Shown: piece after piece, positions 17,702 to 25,483 of the stretch | Position numbering within the stretch: the stretch's first letter is position 1 | Layout of the letters: every line of letters starts with the position of its first letter | NCBI GenBank assembly: GCA_943788235.1 | Contig: CALSPM010000001.1 | Coordinates: forward strand, 1 to 64,000 | Reading direction: 5' to 3' | Source of the DNA: an uncultured Cyclobacteriaceae bacterium | Lineage (GTDB): Bacteria; Bacteroidota; Bacteroidia; Cytophagales; Cyclobacteriaceae | Length of the DNA: 64,000 bases | Notes under the pieces: model-generated | Database searches by the model: none | Seen by the model: the letters and a program-made list of their open reading frames with translations, nothing else | What the model was told of the DNA's origin: nothing | Translations under genes and position numbers: made by a program

Positions 17702-18409
17702 TTAGATTCGATCAGATACCTGCTGAATGAGCTGTACGAGTTGGGCCAAGGAATCAAAAATATAATATTTTCCTTGGAAGCTGTGTCGGTCATAAGAAGC
17801 GCCGCTGATTAGCGCCTGAGTGGAAAAAGAGATTTGATTTTTAGGATCAAATGCTATTTTTACCTCTGAAGAAGAATAAAAAGTAGCTCCAAAAGCCTTA
17901 ATTCCTGATGATTCCCTTATCAGTCCCAACTCAATGAGCATACCTCCAATAAAATCAAGTTCTATTAGTAAATCCGAACGATCTTCCTCCATGGCACGTA
18001 TATACGTTCTAGCCAACAATTGATACATATCTGAGTAGCTTTTTTCAGCTAAAAAAGGGATATGTCCCATGACGTCGTGCCAGATATCCGGTTCGTCGCA
18101 ATAGTTGAGTTCATCAGGTCTTCGCACAAATTGGGTCAACGGCATTTGGTAATTACTAATCATGGTATACCATGATTTTTGATCGAGTATGACATTTTCA
18201 TTTGTTTGTACAAAAGTGTAGCCCGTATAAGGTTTTAAAGCTAGGGTTAATTGTTCGGCTTGGGGTCGTTTATTTTGATTTAAGCCCAGTTTTGAGAATC
18301 CAGAAATCCAAAGGGTTGAGATGGCATTTAAAGATTGTAAATTTTGAAAATGGATTTCAAATAATTGTTTCCAGTGGTTATCATCATGAGCTAAATCAAA
18401 GGTACGCAT
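17702..18409 (-). CDS. biopterin-dependent aromatic amino acid hydroxylase (phenylalanine 4-monooxygenase type)
   Basis: Non-haem iron enzyme that hydroxylates phenylalanine (or another aromatic amino acid) with O2 and tetrahydropterin. The 235 residues carry the iron site PDIWHDVMGHIP (H111 and H116) and the third ligand Glu160 in LIELGLI, followed by KAFGATFYSSS. The protein is the bacterial single-domain form without a regulatory domain, though a little short. No pterin recycling gene is nearby. An aromatic amino acid decarboxylase lies far away at 41-42 kb. Substrate choice (Phe versus Trp or Tyr) cannot be fixed from sequence by eye. Confidence 0.9.
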   Translation of the reverse strand: MRTFDLAHDDNHWKQLFEIHFQNLQSLNAISTLWISGFSKLGLNQNKRPQAEQLTLALKPYTGYTFVQTNENVILDQKSWYTMISNYQMPLTQFVRRPDELNYCDEPDIWHDVMGHIPFLAEKSYSDMYQLLARTYIRAMEEDRSDLLIELDFIGGMLIELGLIRESSGIKAFGATFYSSSEVKIAFDPKNQISFSTQALISGASYDRHSFQGKYYIFDSLAQLVQLIQQVSDRI

Positions 18410-18523
18410 GTCCTAAAAGTAGATGTTTTAGTTCAAGTTAAATAGAATATTTAAAATGAGCGATCAAATACTTGTTTAGATCTTTTCTAAAAGGAAAATT
18501 AAGCTTATTTTTTCTTATAAATT

Positions 18524-20002
18524 CTAATAATATAATATAGTTTGGATGGCTCGCGCCGGAATGGATGAGGCTATTTTATGTGTTCCAACGTACATATTAT
18601 AATCTATTTTGACGGTGCTATCGTTCATGATTATGGTCGCATATGAATCATCCGGATTGACGAAAGTAGTCGCTTGGAGAAAGCTTCTGCTACTGACTGT
18701 ACTGACTCTTTTGGCACCTGGACGGATATATTTTGAAAAATGTCCAATATAATAATAAGTCGGTGTCAAAATAAGCTCATCTGTGTCTGTATCACCGTGG
18801 ATAGGTGCAAAACAAAAGTTAGCCACATGATTGGGACCACCATTTTGATCTAAGAGGATATTCCAATCGGTCCAGCCTGCTGTCCCTTGGTTAAAATCGT
18901 TGATCATAGAGTTACCGTAGCGCTCAGCATTTGGCCAAAACTGATATTTATTGACGTCGAAACTTTCATTGCAACCTTCGGTGAATATCAATTCCTTATC
19001 GGGAAATGATTCCTTAACCTTTCCTAAATTCTCAAATTTAGCATCACTTCCGGTCCAGGTTTCATACCAATGGAATCCGGTACCCCACGCATATTTTGCA
19101 GCCTCTGGATCTCCTAATATTGTATTGGCTCGATTGGTAATGAGATCTCTGTTGTGATCCCAAACGATAATGTTTTTATCCCCTAATCCTTCTTTAGCTA
19201 AAATGGGGCCTAAGTAGTTTTTCAAAAAATCTCTTTCTTCTTGTGCAGTGTAAATGCATGATTCCCAACGCTGGGTAGCCATAGGTTCATTTTGTATGGT
19301 TAGACCCCAAATGGGAATGTCAAGTGCCTCATAGGCTTTGATAAATTTGGCATAGTAATGTGCCCAAGATTCGTAAAATTCGGGTAGTAATCGACCTCCT
19401 TGAAGCATACTTCCATTAGTCTTCATAAACGCTGGAGGACTCCAAGGACTTACATAAGTCAACAAAGCACCGCCTGCTTTGGTAATGGCTTTTTTAATCA
19501 GAGGTATCCGATAGGTCAAGTCTGGTGTGATGTCAAATGTTTTCAGGTCTGCATCACCTTCTTCTATATAAGTGTATGATTGCTCACTAAAGTCACAACT
19601 GTGAATCGTTGTCCTCAAGAGGCTATATTTGATCCCGTTTTGTCCATAATAGGCTTCTAATAAGAGCTCTTGTTTTTCAGTAGACAATTTTGCGAAAACT
19701 TCAGCCGAAGCGTCAGTTATAGCGCCTCCGATGCCTATCATCGTTTGAAAGGTTTTTTCAGGATTTATAAAAATGGATAATTCTGTTTCTAAGGGTTGCT
19801 TGCCTTCTTTGAAATCTAATTCAGCAGTTTTTTGCAACTTTAGATCTGTATCTTTTGCTGTAGTGTAGATAAGGGCAGAGGAGGGAACATATCGTCCAGT
19901 ATCAGGTATATTTCTTTCAGTCATTGGAGCATTATTTGAGGTACAAGCAAAACAAAGACCAATCGTAAAAACGAAATATAATTTTTCAGCACTCAAATTC
20001 AT
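18524..20002 (-). CDS. glycoside hydrolase family 30 lipoprotein (glucosylceramidase-like)
   Basis: Secreted beta-glycosidase with lipoprotein signal (IGLCFAC, Cys20). The (beta/alpha)8 GH30 domain has acid/base E239 in LTIQNEPMA and nucleophile E342 in LIFTEGC, plus GGAITDASA near the N-terminus and SPWSPPAFMKT. A C-terminal beta-sandwich (about 420-492) closes the protein. GH30 includes glucosylceramidases and beta-1,6-glucanases; in Bacteroidota, beta-1,6-glucanases of this family act on laminarin side chains, which would fit the GH16 gene at 2.9 kb. It stands alone between light-island genes. Confidence 0.92.
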   Translation of the reverse strand: MNLSAEKLYFVFTIGLCFACTSNNAPMTERNIPDTGRYVPSSALIYTTAKDTDLKLQKTAELDFKEGKQPLETELSIFINPEKTFQTMIGIGGAITDASAEVFAKLSTEKQELLLEAYYGQNGIKYSLLRTTIHSCDFSEQSYTYIEEGDADLKTFDITPDLTYRIPLIKKAITKAGGALLTYVSPWSPPAFMKTNGSMLQGGRLLPEFYESWAHYYAKFIKAYEALDIPIWGLTIQNEPMATQRWESCIYTAQEERDFLKNYLGPILAKEGLGDKNIIVWDHNRDLITNRANTILGDPEAAKYAWGTGFHWYETWTGSDAKFENLGKVKESFPDKELIFTEGCNESFDVNKYQFWPNAERYGNSMINDFNQGTAGWTDWNILLDQNGGPNHVANFCFAPIHGDTDTDELILTPTYYYIGHFSKYIRPGAKRVSTVSSRSFLQATTFVNPDDSYATIIMNDSTVKIDYNMYVGTHKIASSIPARAIQTILYY

Positions 20003-20101
20003 ATATTAATATAATGAATGGGATTTTATTAAAAAATGAAAGAAATATAAGTTAAACTATTTTCCGCGCAAAAGTTACCGTTAAAAAAAATTAATTCCTG
20101 A

Positions 20102-21586
20102 TTATTTATTTAATTGGATTAAAAAGTGATCTGCGGTTGTATGCAATTCGTTTTTTCTCTCATCTGTCATTTTATCAAAAGTTTTTATAAGTAGACCTAA
20201 TCGTGGATTTTTAATAAAAAACATGCGATGAACATCCATAAATCTCCAGAATAAGGCATCCCAGATCGGCTGCCAATCTCCTTTGGGATAATCACTCATC
20301 TTCATTAAATAATTAGATCCACTGATGTAGGGTTTGGTTGCGAATAGGCCCCCATCTGCAAATTGGCTCATGCCATAAACATTTGGAACCATGACCCAAT
20401 CATAGGCATCTATAAATAATTCCATAAACCACCGATATACCTCGTCTGGATCAAATTCACAAAGTACCATGAAATTCCCCAAGACCATCAGCCGCTCAAT
20501 ATGATGACAATAACCTGTTTTTAATATTTTATGAATGGTTTGATCGATGGGGTATATGCCGGTAGTACCATTATAAAAGCTTGAGGGTATTTTTCGTTTG
20601 AACCCCCAATAATTAGTAGATCGAGAAATAGAACCCTGGGAAATATACATGCCCCTTATAAATTCTCGCCAGCCCATTATTTGACGGACAAAGCCCTCTA
20701 ACGAATTTAACGGAATATCTACTTTTTTTGTATGAAGAAGCGCTGCATCAATGATGGATTTTGGTGAGATCAGTCCTGTGTTGAGCATCGGGGACATTAC
20801 ACTGTGATTCAAGAAGAGCTCATCTTTGACAATAGCATCTTCATAAGTACCAAACGCTTCGAATCGATGTTTAAAAAAATCTTCTAACCATGTTTGAGTA
20901 GCAGGCCCATCAATCGGATACAAAGGTTTTGACGTAAGATTGCCGGGATTCTTCGAATAATGCGTTTCAATATAAGTCAAGGCTTCACTCCAAAAGGAAT
21001 TATTTAGGGGACTTTTAATGGTTGGTGGAAGCTTATTTTTAGGATATTTTTTCCTGTTTTCATCATCATAACTCCATTTTCCACCGATGGGCTGATCTGC
21101 TGCATCTACTAAAATATGTTGTTTGATTCTAGATTGCTTATAAAAAGAAGTTTGAAAATACTTTTTTTTATTAGGGCTAAAGAAGTCCCCAAGATCTGAA
21201 CGAGTATTGATAAAAATAGAATTCTCGTAGAAGGTAAGTTTGATTTTTTGCTTTTGTGCAGCTTGTTTTATTCTTTTTTCTAACCAATAATCAGTAGGGT
21301 CAACAAGATAGATGAGCTCTATTTTTTCGATAGAGAGCAGGCCCAGTAAATGTCCTAAATCTGATCTTTGATCACCTATTTCTATGTAATGCACCGTGAG
21401 GCCTCTAGATTCCAAGAGGCTGGCGTGTGCTTTCATGGTAGCTCGGTGATAGGCCAACTTCATTTTATGAAATTTATATTGTGAAAAGAACAAGGGCTCT
21501 TCGATCATATAAATATCATATCCATTCTCGTACAAGACATGTGTTTGAAAAAGTTGATTGGGAAATATAATGTTAATTCCTTTCAT
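20102..21586 (-). CDS. photolyase-related protein of the FeS-BCP / prokaryotic 6-4 type, cluster cysteines missing
   Basis: Belongs to the photolyase-related (PhrB-like) family whose characterised members repair (6-4) photoproducts with FAD, a ribolumazine antenna and a 4Fe-4S cluster. The 494 residues show the N-terminal alpha/beta domain ([20 protein letters not shown]), then [30 protein letters not shown] and [12 protein letters not shown]. In the C-terminal part, where cluster-bearing relatives have CxxC and CPF motifs, the chain instead reads [20 protein letters not shown]. The start overlaps the DUF2256 gene by 14 bases. Last gene of a seven-gene operon. Family is firm; activity without cluster is open. 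Confidence 0.9.
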   Translation of the reverse strand: MKGINIIFPNQLFQTHVLYENGYDIYMIEEPLFFSQYKFHKMKLAYHRATMKAHASLLESRGLTVHYIEIGDQRSDLGHLLGLLSIEKIELIYLVDPTDYWLEKRIKQAAQKQKIKLTFYENSIFINTRSDLGDFFSPNKKKYFQTSFYKQSRIKQHILVDAADQPIGGKWSYDDENRKKYPKNKLPPTIKSPLNNSFWSEALTYIETHYSKNPGNLTSKPLYPIDGPATQTWLEDFFKHRFEAFGTYEDAIVKDELFLNHSVMSPMLNTGLISPKSIIDAALLHTKKVDIPLNSLEGFVRQIMGWREFIRGMYISQGSISRSTNYWGFKRKIPSSFYNGTTGIYPIDQTIHKILKTGYCHHIERLMVLGNFMVLCEFDPDEVYRWFMELFIDAYDWVMVPNVYGMSQFADGGLFATKPYISGSNYLMKMSDYPKGDWQPIWDALFWRFMDVHRMFFIKNPRLGLLIKTFDKMTDERKNELHTTADHFLIQLNK

Positions 21587-21716
21587 TTTTTTGGCTTCTG
21601 CAACGTTTGCTACAATAAATTACTTGGTCCCATGTAAGTCGCCATTTTTTTCGCCAGTTAAAGGGGCGTCCACAGACAGAACATATTTTATGAGGTAAAT
21701 TTTGTTTTTTTATCAT
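21573..21716 (-). CDS. DUF2256 small zinc-ribbon-like protein
   Basis: A 47-residue protein read from the ATG at 21716-21714. It has the DUF2256 pattern [16 protein letters not shown] followed by [11 protein letters not shown], that is CxxC then CxxxC, a likely zinc ribbon. It overlaps the end of the flavin reductase gene by 29 bases and the start of the photolyase-related gene by 14, a sign of strict translational coupling. DUF2256 genes are known neighbours of cryptochrome/photolyase genes in many bacteria; function unknown. Confidence 0.93.
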   Translation of the reverse strand: MIKKQNLPHKICSVCGRPFNWRKKWRLTWDQVIYCSKRCRSQKNERN

Positions 21717-22344
21717 TAAACTCAGGGGTTTTTTCCGCACGAGCATAAGGGAACTCGCCTACTTTTTTGACTGCATAGTAGGCATTCAGTCCAGAGATAC
21801 CAACACTGTCCGCAACACCTAAGTCAATATATCCTTCTTCACTCAGAGAGATTTCAGGAATGATTAAATGTAAGATTCTCCCAACTACCATGAGGGTATT
21901 ACTGGATTTTATGGGGACACTTTCTTCGTGGATTAAGCCCATTTTCAATTTACTTTCTTTGACAAAAGGTGCTGTGAATTCTTTATGGTACTCTTCGGTA
22001 AATCCACATTTCTGAAATTCAGAAACATTTTTTTCAAATTTAGCTGAGGTATAATGTGCTTGTTCAATGAAATCAGAGGGAATATGATTGATGGTGAATT
22101 GCTTATTTTCTGAAATGTTTTCGTGGGTATGCCTGCGTACATTTTGATCTGGTCGTAAAATGAATCCAAGATAGGGAGGGTTACTGCCTAGATGCACGAC
22201 GGAGCTGATGATGGCTAAATTCGTTTGATTATTTTTATCTTTGGTGCCAATTAAGTTACCTGGCTTGATACCTGAGACTGAATTAATGATATTCAATCTT
22301 TTGATATGAGGCATTTTTTTAATGCTAGATTCTGATAAATACAT
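21688..22344 (-). CDS. flavin reductase family protein (FMN-binding split barrel)
   Basis: Flavin-binding oxidoreductase of the FlaRed/split-barrel type. The 218 residues show the family core [22 protein letters not shown] and [10 protein letters not shown], plus HTHENI and FTINHI. It may supply reduced flavin or keep the cryptochrome FAD reduced, which is inferred from its position between photolyase genes. It lies 6 bases downstream of the photolyase gene and overlaps DUF2256. The first ATG is taken as start. Confidence 0.88.
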   Translation of the reverse strand: MYLSESSIKKMPHIKRLNIINSVSGIKPGNLIGTKDKNNQTNLAIISSVVHLGSNPPYLGFILRPDQNVRRHTHENISENKQFTINHIPSDFIEQAHYTSAKFEKNVSEFQKCGFTEEYHKEFTAPFVKESKLKMGLIHEESVPIKSSNTLMVVGRILHLIIPEISLSEEGYIDLGVADSVGISGLNAYYAVKKVGEFPYARAEKTPEFNDKKTKFTS

Positions 22345-22350
22345 ATTTAT

Positions 22351-23814
22351 TTATTGTTTTCTGACATGTGTTTTTAAAATTCTTTGACTTTCTTTTTTTA
22401 CTTTTTTGCCTTTCCGGTGGCCCCAAATCTTTTCTCGAGCTATTTTTCCACTTTCCTCCAAATTTACGATTGGAAAGGGATAGTCAGCGCCCATTTCAAT
22501 ACCACAACAAGATTGATCAAAATGATTCATTTTATAAGGTTCATGGATAAAGGGCGTGGGTACATTAACGAGTTCAGGTACCCACTTTTTAATAAATATC
22601 CCCTCAGGATCATGTTCGTAAGACTGTTTTACAGGGTTATAAATCCGGACTGTATTAATACCGGTCGTACCTGCTTGCATTTGAAATTGTGGATAATGAA
22701 TGCCTGGTTCATAGTCAAGGAATAATTGTGCGAGATGATAGACGCCAGTTCTCCAATCTTGGTCTAGATGATGACATAACAAGGATACCAACATGGCACG
22801 CATACGAAAATTGATCCACCCCGTGGTATGAAGACACCTCATACAGGCATCTACCAATGGAAAACCGGTACGTCCCGATTGCCATGCCAGTAGATGGTTA
22901 TTGTTTTCAACTCTTATTAGGGATTCGTAGCCCCTGTTGATACATAAAGTCTCGTAGTCACATTCTACTTCAAATTTTTGAATGAAATGACAATGCCATT
23001 TGAGGCGTGTCATGAGACCCCCAAAAGCACGTTTATGTTTTTCAAAGTTTGTGTGATCAGAGACATGATGCATCGCCTGTTTGACGCTCAAATTACCCCA
23101 TGATAAGTAGGGAGAGATTCTTCCACAAGACTTTCTACTTTCAAGGGGTTTAGAGATCATTTTATGATAATTTTTACCCCGATCATTGGTAAATGAGATC
23201 AAGTATTTCCAAGCCTGCGTCTCACCAGCGGCTTGTAAATGCGGAGTAACTTCAATAAATGTTGATTCTAAAGTGGGTGGTAAGGAAAACGGGTGATTGA
23301 AGGGTGGTTGGTCGTTTTGAGTGAATATATTTTTGATGGGTGGAATGGCAATATCCTTGAGCCACACGTGATCCCAATTTTTCCGATTGTTCATCCCTCT
23401 TATGACTCCACCTTTTTGAAATTGATGCCAATAAACTTTGTTTTTTTTTAAAATTCCCATCACTTTTTGATCTCTGTCCCAAGTCAGTTTGATACCTGAT
23501 TCTTGATAGGAAAAGACTGATTTTAAATCAAAATGATTGAGCAGAAATTCAAAAAAAAGAGTCGCTTCGGTATAAAAAATTTGTATGGATCGATTGAAAA
23601 CTTGGAGAGTTTTATTGGCATCGGCCAACGAGTGGTATATAAATTGATGATGTCTTAATGAACTATCGGGATAAGCGAGTAAAGAAGGCTCAAATAAATA
23701 AACAATGAGATAGGGAAGCTGCGCTTGCTCTGCAGCTTCAAGTGCTGCATGATCTTGTGTTCGGATATCTCTTTTCATCCAAACGAGGTTCACGACTTTT
23801 TTTTTCTCTTTCAC
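22351..23814 (-). CDS. cryptochrome/photolyase family protein
   Basis: A 487-residue, full-length member of the cryptochrome/photolyase superfamily. N-terminal alpha/beta domain (NLVWMKRDIRTQDHAAL, PYLIVYLFEPSLL) and FAD domain (GRISPYLSWGNLSVKQA, GRTGFPLVDACMRCL, GWINFRMRAMLVSLLCHHL, DYEPGIHYPQFQMQAG). It departs from the class I photolyase at 9.9 kb in the active-site block (QAGTTGINTVRIYNP in place of the usual SSNNGNWQW), which argues for a distinct subfamily. A basic C-terminal tail (HRKGKKVKKE) follows. It overlaps the upstream FAD-domain gene by 4 bases. Repair versus signalling is not decidable by eye. Confidence 0.9.
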   Translation of the reverse strand: MKEKKKVVNLVWMKRDIRTQDHAALEAAEQAQLPYLIVYLFEPSLLAYPDSSLRHHQFIYHSLADANKTLQVFNRSIQIFYTEATLFFEFLLNHFDLKSVFSYQESGIKLTWDRDQKVMGILKKNKVYWHQFQKGGVIRGMNNRKNWDHVWLKDIAIPPIKNIFTQNDQPPFNHPFSLPPTLESTFIEVTPHLQAAGETQAWKYLISFTNDRGKNYHKMISKPLESRKSCGRISPYLSWGNLSVKQAMHHVSDHTNFEKHKRAFGGLMTRLKWHCHFIQKFEVECDYETLCINRGYESLIRVENNNHLLAWQSGRTGFPLVDACMRCLHTTGWINFRMRAMLVSLLCHHLDQDWRTGVYHLAQLFLDYEPGIHYPQFQMQAGTTGINTVRIYNPVKQSYEHDPEGIFIKKWVPELVNVPTPFIHEPYKMNHFDQSCCGIEMGADYPFPIVNLEESGKIAREKIWGHRKGKKVKKESQRILKTHVRKQ

Positions 23815-24899
23815 AAATATTTCTTACATTTCTTCCAGAAAGCAAAAAAAGAGGGGAAATAGCCCTGCACATCAAACATCCAATCTCTGACATCTTCAGT
23901 ACCTACATAATGCACATTTAGGGGATGCTCTTTATAAATAATCTCATGATTTGGATAGCTTTTACTTAAGGCCTCAAAGGATCCGACAAATACTTGTAAA
24001 TTTTTAATATTTACCCCCAAGGCTTGCATGAATTGAAAATTTTTTGGCGCAATCGGATATTGTTCGAAAATTTTAGGTTCTAATAAAAGAACACGGTTAT
24101 AATCACCTTCTTGGCGCCAATTTGGATCTAGATTATAATAGTTATAAACAAGAATAGGCTCACTCGGTGTCATGACCAATGTTTGAGATACTGGCAGTTC
24201 TGTATTGAGTAGAGGCAACGTCGTTGGGACTAAAGCGGTGGGGCAGGGACGATTGACTAAAACATCATAATCTAAGTCTAAGAAGGTATTGTGTTGATTA
24301 GTATAAAAAAACTTATTAATGTTCTCTTGATTTGCATAATATTTTTTTGACGCATTACTACCCGCTACCCATTGCCAGCTCAAGGCATTGCTCGCCCAGT
24401 CTCCGTCCAATAAATGATAATACATCCATCGCGAGGGGGTCAACCAATGACTTTTGCCCACATTACAAATAACAGCGGCTACGTACATGCGCATGTGATT
24501 GTGCATGTAGCCTGTTTCTTCCAATCCTTTAATTGCGCTATCTATGGCTTCGATGCTTGATGACTTTGTCAATATAGCCGTGGGCATTTCATAATGTTGA
24601 ACCTCTTGTTGTTGACTTTTCAAGTCCGTATTTATTTCAGATTTTTTATGAATCCAAACTTGTTGCCAATAATCACGCCAAGCCAATTCTTGGATATATT
24701 TTTCAATAGTTTCAAAGGGATAGTTCTCTTCTAACAAATAGTTAAAAACTTTCTTCGTAGAAATTACACCTCTTGAAATGTAAGGAGATAAGTAAGTGAC
24801 GGCCCCATCAACGTAATTTCTTGTATGACTATACCTTTCAGGATCTACAGATTTTAGGCGCTGGTATATGTCGTTAAGCCGAGTGGGGAAAGAGATCAT
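23811..24899 (-). CDS. cryptochrome-like FAD-domain protein with apparently permuted domain order
   Basis: A 362-residue protein that starts directly with the photolyase FAD domain (residues about 1-225: YLSPYISRGVISTKKV, ELAWRDYWQQVW, ETGYMHNHMRMYVAAVI, DWASNALSWQWVAGS) and has no N-terminal antenna domain. The last 130 residues instead look like an alpha/beta fold similar to that missing domain (PILVYNYYNLDPNW, NRVLLLEP, QVFVGSFEAL), ending in a basic tail. The FPT motif two residues after the ATG fits other family members, so this start is preferred although the frame is open further upstream. It sits 13 bases after DUF2805 and overlaps the next gene. Confidence 0.88.
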   Translation of the reverse strand: MISFPTRLNDIYQRLKSVDPERYSHTRNYVDGAVTYLSPYISRGVISTKKVFNYLLEENYPFETIEKYIQELAWRDYWQQVWIHKKSEINTDLKSQQQEVQHYEMPTAILTKSSSIEAIDSAIKGLEETGYMHNHMRMYVAAVICNVGKSHWLTPSRWMYYHLLDGDWASNALSWQWVAGSNASKKYYANQENINKFFYTNQHNTFLDLDYDVLVNRPCPTALVPTTLPLLNTELPVSQTLVMTPSEPILVYNYYNLDPNWRQEGDYNRVLLLEPKIFEQYPIAPKNFQFMQALGVNIKNLQVFVGSFEALSKSYPNHEIIYKEHPLNVHYVGTEDVRDWMFDVQGYFPSFFAFWKKCKKYL

Positions 24900-24912
24900 T
24901 TGACTTCCTGAT

Positions 24913-25197
24913 TTATCGTTTTGATATTTTATTATTTGAGATAGATCTTTGACGCGTGCATTTAAATCTCTGTATTTTAGAATTTCTTTTTTTGCTGTGT
25001 TTTTGGCTAGTACCCTGGTGTACCCGCGCCCTCCACAAATTGAAGCTAGATCTTTTCAGTCGCTTCCGCATGAGCGCAATGACCCCGTTTTCTGGAAGGG
25101 AAAACTGATAATTGATAGCTTCGAAAGGAGTGCGATCCTCCCAAGCCATTTCAATAATTCTATTCTCCTGGTTTGTAGAAAAAGAAGGATTTGTCAT
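24913..25197 (-). CDS. DUF2805 / TIGR03643 family protein
   Basis: Small conserved protein, 94 residues. Family core RIIEMAWEDRTPFEAINYQF followed by SLPENGVIALMRKRLKRSSF and LWRARV; the C-terminus RFKCTRQRSISNNKISKR also looks like other family members as I remember them. The middle part resembles a helix-turn-helix (FEAINYQFSLPENGVIALM), so DNA binding is a reasonable guess. The start overlaps the stop of the Lacal_2735 gene (ATGA). Function unknown; often next to photolyase genes. Confidence 0.9.
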   Translation of the reverse strand: MTNPSFSTNQENRIIEMAWEDRTPFEAINYQFSLPENGVIALMRKRLKRSSFNLWRARVHQGTSQKHSKKRNSKIQRFKCTRQRSISNNKISKR

Positions 25198-25364
25198 TTG
25201 CCTTCAGCAGCTTTAATTTTATTAAGAATTTCTTCCGCTTCAGCGTATTTTTGATCACTCAGCGAACGATTTATTTTTGAAAGTTGGTGGGCATTCTTCA
25301 AAAGTTGTTCGTGTTTCTTATACAAATTTTGGAGAGGTGAAGTCTTTTTGAAAATATTTAACAT
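25194..25364 (-). CDS. Lacal_2735 family small protein
   Basis: A 56-residue coding region, start ATG at 25364-25362. Sequence features: N-terminal NIFKKTSPLQNLYKKHEQLL and then KINRSLSDQKYAEAEEI, a helical pair typical of the Lacal_2735 family of Bacteroidota. The stop overlaps the DUF2805 start by 4 bases, which makes it the first gene of the photolyase operon. Function unknown; no signal peptide or membrane segment. Confidence 0.88.
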   Translation of the reverse strand: MLNIFKKTSPLQNLYKKHEQLLKNAHQLSKINRSLSDQKYAEAEEILNKIKAAEGK

Positions 25365-25483
25365 ATGTTTGAATAATTGTCATTTTACTTTAAACATGCG
25401 CGTGTTTATTAATGTTCCCAAAATGTGTAAATGATTTTTTTTTAATCAGGATCTGTTATTTTCACTCTTTGAAGGAATTACTC

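Noticed and set aside
24900-25015. Open frame upstream of the FAD-domain cryptochrome start, in the DUF2805 3' region
   Set aside because: It reads as helical protein but lies out of frame under the DUF2805 C-terminus, which matches its family to the end. The ATG with the FPT motif is the usual start of the cryptochrome.
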